Numbered from the stretch's first letter, positions 23,953 through 32,696 are shown. The stretch: 32,814 nucleotides of DNA from an uncultured Muribaculaceae bacterium (GCA_910587355.1 CAJUKF010000032.1:1-32814); one strand, 5' to 3'. The notes: generated from the sequence alone by a model not told the origin. Numbers and translations: made by a program.

Positions 23953-24765
23953 ATGAAAATCATGCGACAACTGCTCCCGCTTGTTATGATGTTCTTTGCA
24001 TTCTCTTGCGTGGCTAAAGAAAACACTCTTGTTACCAAACAATTAAGTGTAGGCTCGTTCGATGCTGTAAAGGCTGAGTGTGTCGACCTTCAGGTAACTG
24101 TAGGAGCCGCTACAGGCACTCTTTCCGTTACTGCCACTCCAGAAGTTCTCGAGCATTTCTCTGCCCGTGTCTCTGGCAATATCCTAAAAATCACATGCTT
24201 GCGAAACGGTTCCGACAATTTTTTGAAGAAGTTTTTCAAAAACAATAAAAAACCTGTCGTCAAAATCACAGTACCCGCACTCCGTGAAATCGATGCTCAA
24301 CTAAGTGCTACAGTCGTGGTGGACAATGTGTTGACAGTCTCTGATATAGAGGTGTCTTGCGAGACTTCCTCTTTGGTGAAACTCGCAGGAATTACAGCTA
24401 CTGGCGCCGTCGAGCTCAAATCGGAAACAAGTTCCACAATCAGTGTGGACGCTCTCTCGGCCCGTACCCTTGAGGCCGATTGTGAAACGAGTGCTACAAT
24501 CGCCATCGGCACTCTGAAAGCCAGTGTCGCCGACCTGCAGACTGAGACTGCTTCGGTTCTGAAAATCAATGCTATAGATGTTGATAAGCTGGAAGCTGAT
24601 GCCGAGACCGCTTCTACAATCAGAGCCCTCGCAGGTACTGTCAAATACGGCGAATTCAGCGCCGAAACCGCCTCTCAGGTCAATTTCGAAAGTGTAAGCA
24701 TTGCCGGCGGTTCGTCCGAGAGCAACACAGCCGGCAAAGTAAAGGCTAAATACGGCACTCGCTGA
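23953..24765 (+). CDS. DUF2807 (head GIN domain) exported protein, paralog 2
   Basis: A 270-residue paralog of the previous gene product, 95 nt downstream and preceded by the same 16-nt leader (23934-23949). Its signal peptide ends AFSC-VAKEN, with the possible lipidated Cys at 19. The conserved VGSFDAVKAECVDLQVTVG and KKPVVKITVPALREID are followed by a striking ladder of E-T-(S/A)-(S/A) motifs at residues 137, 158, 178, 198, 218 and 238, an almost exact 20-residue period that predicts a stacked beta-helix with aligned Glu-Thr rungs. Its end is 24 nt from the convergent GlmU-like gene. Probably a surface or periplasmic structural protein; no ligand is known. Confidence 0.84.
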   Translation: MKIMRQLLPLVMMFFAFSCVAKENTLVTKQLSVGSFDAVKAECVDLQVTVGAATGTLSVTATPEVLEHFSARVSGNILKITCLRNGSDNFLKKFFKNNKKPVVKITVPALREIDAQLSATVVVDNVLTVSDIEVSCETSSLVKLAGITATGAVELKSETSSTISVDALSARTLEADCETSATIAIGTLKASVADLQTETASVLKINAIDVDKLEADAETASTIRALAGTVKYGEFSAETASQVNFESVSIAGGSSESNTAGKVKAKYGTR

Positions 24766-24789
24766 ATATTAGCTATCTGATATATAGAC

Positions 24790-25947
24790 TTACTTGAAAT
24801 TCTCCGCGGCCAGACGGATAGCATAGAACATGCGCTCGTCGGCTACGGAGAGTTCTTTATGGCGGCGGGCCATCATCCGTCGGGCAATCTCGAAGAATTT
24901 TGTCATAGATACATCGGTGAAGCCGTTGGAAGCGCCTCCTTCGCTGAACGACGGCACGAAATTACGCGGGAATCCCGAGCCGTGCACATTCACGCCCACG
25001 CCAATCACCGTGGCCGTGTTGAACATTGTGTTGATGCCGGCTTTGGAGTGGTCTCCCATTATTAAACCGCAGAATTGCAGGCCGGTACGCTCGAAATGCG
25101 CTGTGGAATAATTCCATAGCCGTATGGGCGAATAGTCGTTTTTGAGATTCGATGCCACGCATCCGGCGCCGAGATTGCACCATTCGCCGATGACGGCATT
25201 TCCCAAAAAGCCATCATGGGCCTTGTTCGAATATCCCTGCATGACCACGTTGTTGAGTTCTCCGCCCACTTTACAATAGGGGCCGAGCGTGGTGCCGGGA
25301 TATATTTTTGTGCCCATGTTCACCACCGCATGCTCACAGAGGGCAATAGGTCCGCGGAGCATTGAGCCCTCCATGATTTCGGCATCGCGGCCTACATATA
25401 TCGGGCCTGCGGTGGTGTTGAGAAATGCTCCTTCTACGCACGCGCCTTCTTCGATGAATATTTTCGCAGGGTCGCCTATTATTGTGTTTGTGGCGCTGAG
25501 CTGTATTGAATTGCGTCCGGCGGTGATGCGGGCGAAATCGGCATGTATGGCATCGCTGTTGAGCATGAATATGTCGTAAAGGTGGTGCACGGCGCATACA
25601 TGGCCCGTATATTCCACCTTCTCTGTGGCATCCTTGCCGAAATGGGCTATTTCTTCATCTCCGCACATCATTTTTTGTCCCGGTTGTAAAGCTGCAACTG
25701 CTTTGGCAAGAGCTTCGTCGGGAATGATATGTCCGGCCACGTAAAGAGCGGTGGCATCATCGGAAGAGGGAAATATTTCGGTAAGATAGTCGGCTGCCGG
25801 GCTCCACATGTATTCGCCCGGCAACAAGGCCTGCCATTTTTCGGCAATTGTGTCGATGCCTATGCGGAGCGCGCCCACCGGACGAGTATAAGACATGGGA
25901 AGAAGGTCGCAACGCACACTGGCGTCGTCATATATTATCATTTTCAT
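24790..25947 (-). CDS. Alternative GlmU-type sugar nucleotidyltransferase/acetyltransferase
   Basis: A 385-residue cytoplasmic protein with an N-terminal nucleotidyltransferase-like domain (MIIYDDASVRCDLLPMSYTRPVGALRIG) and, from about residue 150, a left-handed beta-helix of hexapeptide repeats (TIIGDPAKIFIEEGACVEG, PIYVGRDAEIMEG, VIGEWCNLGAGCV). It matches the Bacteroidetes GlmU-like family thought to make UDP-GlcNAc; the classic GxGTRM loop is absent, as usual for that family. The start is the ATG at 25947, because the -7 element lies at 25974-25981, downstream of the alternative start at 25986. It diverges from the 2-oxoacid oxidoreductase operon. Confidence 0.85.
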   Translation of the reverse strand: MKMIIYDDASVRCDLLPMSYTRPVGALRIGIDTIAEKWQALLPGEYMWSPAADYLTEIFPSSDDATALYVAGHIIPDEALAKAVAALQPGQKMMCGDEEIAHFGKDATEKVEYTGHVCAVHHLYDIFMLNSDAIHADFARITAGRNSIQLSATNTIIGDPAKIFIEEGACVEGAFLNTTAGPIYVGRDAEIMEGSMLRGPIALCEHAVVNMGTKIYPGTTLGPYCKVGGELNNVVMQGYSNKAHDGFLGNAVIGEWCNLGAGCVASNLKNDYSPIRLWNYSTAHFERTGLQFCGLIMGDHSKAGINTMFNTATVIGVGVNVHGSGFPRNFVPSFSEGGASNGFTDVSMTKFFEIARRMMARRHKELSVADERMFYAIRLAAENFK

Positions 25948-25973
25948 AGGTGTCAAGTTATTTTTTGTGTTTG

Positions 25974-25981
25974 CAAAAATA
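25974..25981 (-). promoter_or_regulatory. Candidate -7 element of the GlmU-like gene
   Basis: TATTTTTG (25981-25974, minus strand) fits TAnnTTTG and predicts a leader of about 20 nt before the ATG at 25947. No TTG lies at the expected -33 distance. Confidence 0.5.
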
Positions 25982-26035
25982 ATCATTTTGCTTCAAAAAG
26001 GTCCTTTTATACCACTAAAAATGTGGTGACGGAGT

Positions 26036-26065
26036 TGCAATGTATGAAAAGTTTGATTAAATTTG
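26036..26065 (+). promoter_or_regulatory. Promoter of the 2-oxoacid oxidoreductase operon
   Basis: TTG (26036-26038), a 19-nt spacer and TAAATTTG (26058-26065) match the Bacteroidetes promoter pattern. Transcription should start near 26072, about 21 nt before the ferredoxin ATG. Confidence 0.75.
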
Positions 26066-26092
26066 TGGCACTTAACCTAAAATACCGACACA

Positions 26093-26329
26093 ATGGCAAA
26101 AGTATATGGAGCTGTGACTATCGACAGCGCCCGTTGTAAGGGCTGCAACCTGTGTGTTGTGGCATGCCCGTGCAAAGTGCTGGCTTTGCAGCCAAAAGAG
26201 GTAAACGACCGCGGCTATCACTTTGCATACGCCGCCAATCCCGAAGCCTGCATAGGATGCGCCGCCTGCGCCACCGTATGTCCCGATGCATGCTTTGAAG
26301 TATACCGCGTTGTAGACCGCGATAATTAA
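26093..26329 (+). CDS. 2-oxoacid:ferredoxin oxidoreductase delta subunit (2[4Fe-4S] ferredoxin)
   Basis: A 78-residue ferredoxin-type subunit. Two complete cluster motifs are seen: CKGCNLCVVAC (Cys 15, 18, 21, 25) and CIGCAACATVC (Cys 53, 56, 59, 63), each followed by a further Cys. As first gene of a four-gene unit with the alpha, beta and gamma subunits, it should carry electrons from the TPP site of the enzyme to soluble ferredoxin in the cytoplasm. The next gene starts 23 nt later. Length and motif spacing are normal for the subunit. Confidence 0.92.
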   Translation: MAKVYGAVTIDSARCKGCNLCVVACPCKVLALQPKEVNDRGYHFAYAANPEACIGCAACATVCPDACFEVYRVVDRDN

Positions 26330-26352
26330 TCTCTCACCAACATCTTATAGAT

Positions 26353-27441
26353 ATGGAAGAAGAAGTAAGATTGATGAAGGGCAACGAGGCTATAGCCCAT
26401 GCCGTCATCCGTTATGGTGCCGACGGCTATTTCGGCTATCCCATCACCCCGCAGTCGGAAGTACTCGAGACGCTTTCCGAGCTCCGTCCCTGGGAGACCA
26501 CCGGCATGGTGGTGCTTCAGGCCGAGAGCGAGGTTGCAGCAATAAATATGGTATACGGCGGTGCCTCCACCGGCAAAGCCGTGATGACATCGTCGTCATC
26601 TCCGGGTGTAAGTCTCAAACAGGAAGGTATCAGCTACCTTGCCGCTTCCGAGCTACCCGCTCTTATACTCAATGTGATGCGTGGCGGCCCCGGTCTGGGT
26701 ACAATACAGCCCTCGCAGTCCGATTATTTCCAGGCCACAAAGGGCGGCGGTCACGGCGACTATCATCTGATAGTGCTCGCGCCGTCTACAGTGCAGGAAA
26801 TGGCCGATTTCGTAGGTCTCGGTTTTGATTTGGCATTTAAATACCGCACTCCCTCACTGATTCTCGCCGACGGCATCGTGGGCCAGATGATGGAGAAAGT
26901 GGTGCTTCCGCCTCAGCGTCCGCGACGCAGCGAAGAGGAGGTACGCCGGCAGTGCCCGTGGGCCGCTACAGGCCGTGGTACCCGCAAACACCGCAATGTG
27001 ATTACCTCGCTTGAACTCGACTCCGCCAAAATGGAGGAGAACAATCACCGTTTTCAGGCCACCTACCGCCGCATAGAGGAAAACGAGGTACGCTTTCAGG
27101 AATATTATACCGACGATGCCGAGTATCTGATTGTAGCCTTCGGCTCGGTAGCCCGTATCTGCCTCAAGGCCATTGAAGACGCCCGTGAGAAAGGTATCCG
27201 TATAGGCTTGCTCCGGCCGATTACCCTGTGGCCCTTCCCCTATAAGGAAATATCGCGTCTGGCCGGTCAAGTGAAAGGCGTGCTCACTGTTGAGCTCAAT
27301 GCCGGCCAAATGGTAGAGGATGTACGCCTTGCTGTCGAAGGCCGCGTACCCGTAACCCACTACGGCCGCATGGGCGGCATTGTTCCCAATCCCGGCGAAG
27401 TGCTCGAAGCCCTTCACCGCGACTTTAATGTCGAACTCTAA
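26353..27441 (+). CDS. vorB: 2-oxoacid:ferredoxin oxidoreductase alpha subunit, VorB type
   Basis: A 362-residue subunit beginning VRLMKGNEAIAHAVIRYGADG followed by GYPITPQSEVLETL, the pyrimidine-binding half of the TPP-dependent 2-oxoacid oxidoreductases. It closely fits the Bacteroidetes protein usually called VorB (3-methyl-2-oxobutanoate dehydrogenase subunit), with ESEVAAINMVYGGASTGKAVMTSSSSPG and FKYRTPSLILADGIVGQMME. The complex converts branched-chain or other 2-oxoacids plus CoA to acyl-CoA, CO2 and reduced ferredoxin, or runs in reverse for carboxylation. Which 2-oxoacid is used (isovalerate type or 2-oxoglutarate) cannot be read from the sequence. The beta subunit gene follows 11 nt later. 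Confidence 0.9.
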   Translation: MEEEVRLMKGNEAIAHAVIRYGADGYFGYPITPQSEVLETLSELRPWETTGMVVLQAESEVAAINMVYGGASTGKAVMTSSSSPGVSLKQEGISYLAASELPALILNVMRGGPGLGTIQPSQSDYFQATKGGGHGDYHLIVLAPSTVQEMADFVGLGFDLAFKYRTPSLILADGIVGQMMEKVVLPPQRPRRSEEEVRRQCPWAATGRGTRKHRNVITSLELDSAKMEENNHRFQATYRRIEENEVRFQEYYTDDAEYLIVAFGSVARICLKAIEDAREKGIRIGLLRPITLWPFPYKEISRLAGQVKGVLTVELNAGQMVEDVRLAVEGRVPVTHYGRMGGIVPNPGEVLEALHRDFNVEL

Positions 27442-27452
27442 AAACTGTGACA

Positions 27453-28214
27453 ATGAAACCCGAAGATATCATAAGGCCTGAAAATAAAGTCTACAGCCGT
27501 CCGCGACTGCTTACCGAAAACTATACCCACTATTGTCCGGGCTGCAGCCACGGCGTAGTTCACCGCCTTGTCGCCGAGATTCTCGATGAAATGGGCGTAG
27601 AGGAAAAGACCGTGGGCGTCGCTCCCGTAGGATGCGCCGTATTCGCATACAATTATATCGATGTCGACTGGATAGAAGCGGCACACGGCCGTGCGCCAGC
27701 TGTTGCTACGGCTGCTTCGCGTCTCAATCCCGATAACCTCGTATTCACCTATCAGGGCGACGGTGACCTCGCCGCAATTGGTACAGCCGAGACTATTCAC
27801 GCCTGCAACCGCGGCGAGAATATCACAATTATATTCATCAACAACGCCATTTACGGCATGACCGGCGGCCAGATGGCCCCCACCACACTCCTCGGTCAGA
27901 AAACAGCCACCACCCCTTACGGTCGCCGCGCCGACCTCAACGGCTATCCCCTCGTGATAAGCCCGCTTCTGGCACAGCTTGCCGGCACATGCTACGTGAC
28001 CCGTCAGTCGGTGCACACTCCTGCGTCCGTCCGCAAGACAAAAGCCGCTATCCGCAAGGCTTTCGAGAATACACTCGCTAAAAAGGGTACATCGGTAGTC
28101 GAGATTGTATCGACATGTAATTCGGGCTGGAAACTCTCGCCCGAGGATTCTAACAAATGGATGGCCGAACACATGTTCGAGCAGTATCCGCTTGGTGACC
28201 TCAAAAACGAATAA
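27453..28214 (+). CDS. 2-oxoacid:ferredoxin oxidoreductase beta subunit (TPP-binding)
   Basis: A 253-residue subunit. HYCPGCSHG near residue 25 is the conserved start of the TPP domain; GDGDLAAIGTAETIHACNR followed by NNAIYGMTGGQ is the Mg-TPP binding motif. It lacks the cluster-binding extension of fused enzymes, in agreement with a separate delta subunit. The ATG at 27453 is preferred over an in-frame GTG 6 nt upstream. The gamma subunit gene starts 4 nt after the stop, so the subunits are made together. Confidence 0.92.
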   Translation: MKPEDIIRPENKVYSRPRLLTENYTHYCPGCSHGVVHRLVAEILDEMGVEEKTVGVAPVGCAVFAYNYIDVDWIEAAHGRAPAVATAASRLNPDNLVFTYQGDGDLAAIGTAETIHACNRGENITIIFINNAIYGMTGGQMAPTTLLGQKTATTPYGRRADLNGYPLVISPLLAQLAGTCYVTRQSVHTPASVRKTKAAIRKAFENTLAKKGTSVVEIVSTCNSGWKLSPEDSNKWMAEHMFEQYPLGDLKNE

Positions 28215-28218
28215 GACT

Positions 28219-28752
28219 ATGAAAGAAGAAATCGTAATAGCCGGTTTTGGCGGCCAGGGCGTCCTCTCCATGGGCAAGATACTGGCTTATGCAGGCCTTA
28301 TGGACAACCTCGAAGTCACCTGGATGCCTTCGTACGGCCCCGAACAGCGCGGCGGTACGGCCAATGTCACCGTCATCCTTTCCGACAGCCCCATCAGTTC
28401 GCCCGTGCTTGATACATACGACACGGCCGTCGTGCTCAACCAGCAGAGTCTCGATAAATTTGAACCGAAGGTAAAACCCGGCGGCACTCTGATTTACGAC
28501 CCATCGGGCATTCACCGTCTGCCCGAACGCTCCGATATCACCGTAGTTTCAGTCGATGCGATGACAGCGGCCATTGAGCTTAAGAATTCCAAGACTTACA
28601 ATATGATTCTGCTCGGCGCTCTCCTGAAGAAGCGTCCGGTTGTTGAAATCGATGCTGTGCTCCGCGGTCTCAAAAAGACCCTTCCCGAGCGTCATCATCA
28701 TCTGATTCCACTCAATGAGCAGGCCCTCCGCAAAGGTATGGAACTTGCTTGA
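28219..28752 (+). CDS. 2-oxoacid:ferredoxin oxidoreductase gamma subunit
   Basis: A 177-residue subunit with the family start IVIAGFGGQGVLSMGKILAYAG and the MPSYGPEQRGGTANVTVILSD motif that together bind CoA or contact the TPP subunits. The ATG at 28219 is chosen because the conserved GFGGQG follows at once; a longer open frame from 28105 overlaps the beta gene in another frame. It is the last gene of the operon and is followed by a strong terminator 19 nt after its stop. Confidence 0.92.
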   Translation: MKEEIVIAGFGGQGVLSMGKILAYAGLMDNLEVTWMPSYGPEQRGGTANVTVILSDSPISSPVLDTYDTAVVLNQQSLDKFEPKVKPGGTLIYDPSGIHRLPERSDITVVSVDAMTAAIELKNSKTYNMILLGALLKKRPVVEIDAVLRGLKKTLPERHHHLIPLNEQALRKGMELA

Positions 28753-28771
28753 CAAGAAAAGAGACCAAAGC

Positions 28772-28810
28772 AAAAAACGCCCCGATTCATCACGAGTCGG
28801 GGCGTTTTTT
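28772..28810. terminator. Bidirectional rho-independent terminator
   Basis: A perfect 14-bp stem (28772-28785 with 28797-28810, AAAAAACGCCCCGA with its complement) and an 11-nt loop. A-runs on one side and T-runs on the other let it act in both directions, for the oxidoreductase operon (plus) and the recJ-recQ operon (minus). Confidence 0.93.
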
Positions 28811-28922
28811 CAAGTTAGTTGTGGCGAACTCGTCGCCTATGTGTTCTTGCTAAGCTCTTTTTGTATTATTACTGATTTTAAGACTTGAAAAAAAGTCTAT
28901 GGTTTAAAAGCAATTTCCTGAT

Positions 28923-30908
28923 TTAACCTTTGTTAACTTTGGAAATCAGATGGCCGTCAGCAAGAAGTTCTCCACGGCGTACCATAAGCGCGATATGGTC
29001 GGCCACTGCATCGAATGTGGACGGATAATAGGGCCGGAGCGAACGGGTATCGAGCCATCGGCACGGTGCAATCATATCGAAGAAACGGTCGAGGCGTTTC
29101 TCGAACGCAGTCGGGTCGAATGGCTTCACTGTGGAGCGCCGTGCGCGACATACATCGCACTTGCCGCAGTCATCAGAGCCTTTTTCACCGAAATATGCGA
29201 GCATACGGCTGACGCGGCACGATGTGTCACCGAAGACATAGTCTGTCATGGCTCCGATGCGCTTTTTTAAGGCTTCGCGGCGGTCTTCGTATATTTCATG
29301 CGGGATAAGGAGCTGCGACCCGGGCACGCGGTTGGCCGTGAATACGACATATGGCGTGCACCGGCGCGGTATAAAGGAAATCAGATGCTCGCGGCGCCAT
29401 TTGCACAGGATATCGTACACTTTCTGCGGCACAACACCGCATTCTGCGGCAATCTGCGATTCGTTGATGAACACAAGTTCTGTGAACAGGCCGGGGTAAT
29501 GCCGGAGCATGTAATTCAGCACAGCGTCTTCAAGCGGAGTGAATTCGAGGCTGTAGAGTGCGTCGCGAGGCACTATAATCATGGCCTGTGCCTCGATGTC
29601 GAGTTCGTCGACATAGTCAATATACTCCGACCGGCCAAGAATGCCTATGGCACTCATCACCTGAGCTTCGGGCATATGGTAACGGGCACACATTACCGAG
29701 GGGTTGAAATCGAAGACGGCGCTGAACCCTTCGCCCATGGGTACGTCGAGGAAGCGGCAGATTTCGTCGTATGTGTGCCGTATGAATTCCTTGTCGGGAA
29801 AGGCGGTTGATACTCGCCGTGCGAGAGTAGCCTTGTCGCGTTCGGATGCGAGCATCACGGCCAGGGAAGGCAATCCGTCCCGGCCCGCACGACCCGCCTC
29901 CTGATAGTATTCTTCGAGAGTGGTCGGAATGTCGTAATGCACCACAAGCCGCACGTCGGGTTTGTCAATGCCCATGCCAAAGGCTGTCGTGGCCACCATT
30001 ATGCGTGCGGCGCCCGACTGCCAGCTGTCCTGCCGTTTCGTTTTTTCATGAGTCTCCAGTCCGGCATGATAATAAAGTGCGCTGAATCCTTCACGTCCGA
30101 GAAGTGCCGCGAGGTCGGAAGTACGCTGCCGCGAACGTGTATATACAATAGTCGAGCCGGTTGTGGCGCGTAATATGTCAAGCAGTTTTCCGTATTTGTC
30201 TTCTGTGTGCCGTATGAGAAATGATATGTTGTCTCGTGTGAAGCTGAGGGAAAAGCGGTTTTCGTTTTTCATGCCGAGCCGCATGGCTATGTCGCTTACA
30301 ACCTCCGGTGTAGCCGATGCCGTAAGAGCAAGTAAGGGAACGGCAGGATAACACTCTCTGAGCGATTGCAGACACATGTAAGAGGGGCGGAAATCGTAGC
30401 CCCACTGCGATATGCAGTGAGCTTCATCGACCACGAAAAGGCTTGTGTCAATGGAGTCGAGCAGACTCAGAAAACGGTCGGTGGCAATGCGTTCCGGTGC
30501 GACATACAGCAATTTCACACGGCCTTGACGGCAGCGTTCGTAGGCATAGTCGGTTTCGGCACGGTTCATGCCCGAGTGCAGGCATGCCGCCTTTATGTGG
30601 CGTCGCCTGAGATTGTCGACCTGGTCTTTCATCAGCGAAATCAGAGGTGTCACCACAATTGTGAGACCCGGCAGCATCAGGGCCGGAACCTGAAATGTGA
30701 TTGATTTTCCACCGCCGGTAGGGAGCAGACCTATGGTGTCGTGTCCGGCGAGCACTGATGCTATGATTTCGGCCTGCATGGGCCTGAAGCCATCATAGCC
30801 CCAGTAGCGCTGAAGGATGTCGACGGGAGTAAGAGGCGACGGCTCGCAGGCTTCGCCGCAGTCGCTGTCGTCGCTGAAATCGTAGAAGCCGTAGGGTTCG
30901 TCGGTCAT
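28923..30908 (-). CDS. recQ: RecQ-type ATP-dependent DNA helicase (no HRDC domain)
   Basis: A 661-residue superfamily 2 helicase, 3'-5' directed by family. Motif 0 GYDGFRPMQAEII, Walker A PTGGGKS (63-69), DEAH (161-164), SATPEV and motif VI QEAGRAGRDG (336-345) are all intact. After the helicase core comes a winged-helix-like region (about 400-545), then Cys564 with CGKCDVC (581-587), a zinc cluster near the C-terminus, and a short tail; there is no HRDC domain. In typical RecQ the zinc cluster precedes the winged helix, so the order appears changed, as in one of the RecQ paralogs of Bacteroidetes. The start codon overlaps the recJ stop by 1 nt, so both are cotranscribed for recombination repair. 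Confidence 0.9.
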   Translation of the reverse strand: MTDEPYGFYDFSDDSDCGEACEPSPLTPVDILQRYWGYDGFRPMQAEIIASVLAGHDTIGLLPTGGGKSITFQVPALMLPGLTIVVTPLISLMKDQVDNLRRRHIKAACLHSGMNRAETDYAYERCRQGRVKLLYVAPERIATDRFLSLLDSIDTSLFVVDEAHCISQWGYDFRPSYMCLQSLRECYPAVPLLALTASATPEVVSDIAMRLGMKNENRFSLSFTRDNISFLIRHTEDKYGKLLDILRATTGSTIVYTRSRQRTSDLAALLGREGFSALYYHAGLETHEKTKRQDSWQSGAARIMVATTAFGMGIDKPDVRLVVHYDIPTTLEEYYQEAGRAGRDGLPSLAVMLASERDKATLARRVSTAFPDKEFIRHTYDEICRFLDVPMGEGFSAVFDFNPSVMCARYHMPEAQVMSAIGILGRSEYIDYVDELDIEAQAMIIVPRDALYSLEFTPLEDAVLNYMLRHYPGLFTELVFINESQIAAECGVVPQKVYDILCKWRREHLISFIPRRCTPYVVFTANRVPGSQLLIPHEIYEDRREALKKRIGAMTDYVFGDTSCRVSRMLAYFGEKGSDDCGKCDVCRARRSTVKPFDPTAFEKRLDRFFDMIAPCRWLDTRSLRPYYPSTFDAVADHIALMVRRGELLADGHLISKVNKG

Positions 30909-32644
30909 CAGCTCAATTCTTCGCCTACTCGGATTTGCTTCACCATAAGCTGGATGGAAGAAGACGAATTTGGGTGCTTGTTCTCTTCGATGGTGTAGCA
31001 GATGTTGAACGGACGCCCCGAGTGGATATGCTCGAAGTACGAGGCCATATTGAAGGCGATGCCGTTGATGACGCGGCCCGATGTGTCGTCGACAAGTTCG
31101 AGCTTTATGTGCTCGAGATTCCGGCCAACCAGACGGCTTGTGCCGAAGTCTTTCACGCGACGTGTGCAGAATGTGGGGATTCTGTTGCCGGGACCGAAAG
31201 GTGTGAAGAGCCGCAGAATGGATACGAACTCGGGGGTGATTTCGGAGAAGGAGAGGAATGCGTCGATGTCAATCTGGGGCGTAAGCTGTTCGGGAAGTAT
31301 GTTGGCGGCAACATATTCTTCGAAGCGGCGTGTGAATTCCGCGATGTTTTCCTCGCGGAGCGACAGGCCTACGGCGTAAGTGTGGCCTCCGAAGTTTTCG
31401 AGCAAATCGCGGGTCGACTCCACCGCTTTGTAGATGTCGAAATTCTGTACCGAACGTGACGAGCCGGTGGCGAGGCCGTTGGAGAGCGTGAGTACCACCG
31501 ACGGTTTGTAATACAGCTCTGTAAGACGCGAGGCCACAATGCCGATGATTCCTTTGTGCCAGTCTTTGTTATAGATTACAATCGATTTCTTGGGCGAATG
31601 CATTTCGCCGCGCTGCTCCAGAATGGCGTTGGCTTCCTCAGTGATGCGTTTGTCGAGTTCCTTGCGGTCTTTGTTGTACTGGTCTATTTCGAGCGAGCGG
31701 CGGTTGGCTTCCTTGGCATCGCGCGACACAAGAAGCTCGACGGCTTCGCTGCCGCTCTGCATGCGTCCCGACGCATTGATTCTCGGTCCGATTTTGAAAA
31801 CGACATCGTTTATGGTTATTTCCTTGCCGCCGAGACCGCATGTGCGGATTATGGCGCGCAGGCCCATGTTGGGATTGGTGTTGAGGCGTTTCAGTCCCAT
31901 GTATGCCAGCACACGGTTTTCGCCGACCATAGGCACTATGTCGGCGGCGATGCTCACTGCCACGAGGTCGAGCATACACTCGAGCTCGGCGGTGGCGATG
32001 CCGTTGCTGATAGAGAAGGCCTGCATGAATTTATAGCCTACGCCGCAACCCGACAAATGAGGACACGGATAGGTGGAATTCGGAAGCTTGGGATTGAGAA
32101 TTGCCGCTGCCGGCGGAAGCTCGGCGTCGGGTACATGGTGGTCGCAGATTATGAAATCTATTCCCTGTTCGGCGGCATATTTTATCTCGTCAATCGCCTT
32201 GATGCCGCAGTCGAGGATTATGACGAGTTTCACGCCCTGCTCGGCAATCATGTCGATTATTTTGCGTGATATGCCGTAGCCTTCCTCATAGCGTGTGGGT
32301 ATGTAGAAGTCAAGTTCGGAGTAAAAATTCTGAAGATAACGGTACACGAGTGCGACAGCCGTGGTGCCGTCCACATCGTAATCTCCGTAGATGAGAATCT
32401 TCTCTTTGGCACCCATGGCACGGTTGAGCCTTTCGACGGCCTTGTCCATGTCGGGCATCAGAAAGGGGTCGTGGAGGTCGCGCAGCGAAGGGTGAAAGAA
32501 CCGCTCCGCGGCTTCGATGGTAGTAATGCCGCGTTGTATGAGCAAATCGCTTACAGGCGGACAGTTGGCAAAACGACGCGCCAGCTCTGCGCCGAGCTGC
32601 TGCTCTTCGCGGCTGATTGTGGGATAATTCCATTTGCGTGTCAT
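30908..32644 (-). CDS. recJ: Single-stranded-DNA-specific exonuclease RecJ
   Basis: A 578-residue DHH-family nuclease that degrades single-stranded DNA 5'-3' and acts with RecQ in the RecFOR pathway. The metal-binding motifs appear in order: GDYDVDG (87-93), LDCG (144-147), CDHH (167-170) and the later NFGGHTYAVGLSL of the DHHA1 domain, followed by the OB-type C-terminal domain. Length is normal. The start at 32644 follows a good promoter by 15-20 nt, and the stop overlaps recQ by 1 nt. Confidence 0.93.
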   Translation of the reverse strand: MTRKWNYPTISREEQQLGAELARRFANCPPVSDLLIQRGITTIEAAERFFHPSLRDLHDPFLMPDMDKAVERLNRAMGAKEKILIYGDYDVDGTTAVALVYRYLQNFYSELDFYIPTRYEEGYGISRKIIDMIAEQGVKLVIILDCGIKAIDEIKYAAEQGIDFIICDHHVPDAELPPAAAILNPKLPNSTYPCPHLSGCGVGYKFMQAFSISNGIATAELECMLDLVAVSIAADIVPMVGENRVLAYMGLKRLNTNPNMGLRAIIRTCGLGGKEITINDVVFKIGPRINASGRMQSGSEAVELLVSRDAKEANRRSLEIDQYNKDRKELDKRITEEANAILEQRGEMHSPKKSIVIYNKDWHKGIIGIVASRLTELYYKPSVVLTLSNGLATGSSRSVQNFDIYKAVESTRDLLENFGGHTYAVGLSLREENIAEFTRRFEEYVAANILPEQLTPQIDIDAFLSFSEITPEFVSILRLFTPFGPGNRIPTFCTRRVKDFGTSRLVGRNLEHIKLELVDDTSGRVINGIAFNMASYFEHIHSGRPFNICYTIEENKHPNSSSSIQLMVKQIRVGEELS

Positions 32645-32665
32645 ATGCCTCGTCGTTCAGAGATG

Positions 32666-32696
32666 CAAAATTAGCGATTTTCTCCTTAAAATCAAA
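32666..32696 (-). promoter_or_regulatory. Promoter of the recJ-recQ operon
   Basis: On the minus strand TTTG (32696-32693), a 19-nt spacer and TAATTTTG (32673-32666) match the Bacteroidetes promoter pattern; the leader would be about 15 nt. The rest of the window end (32697-32814) is AT-rich with a weak inverted repeat (TCATCTA ... TAGATGA, about 32748-32774) and no gene that I can support. Confidence 0.7.

Noticed and set aside
27438..28277. Open frame of 279 residues antisense to the beta and gamma oxidoreductase genes.
   Set aside because: It mirrors well-recognised TPP-enzyme subunits and has no start signal or family resemblance of its own.
28881..28898. Small hairpin AGACTT/AAGTCT near the recQ stop as a second terminator.
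   Set aside because: The stem is 6 bp and there is no T-run beyond it on either strand; the strong terminator at 28772-28810 already serves both operons.
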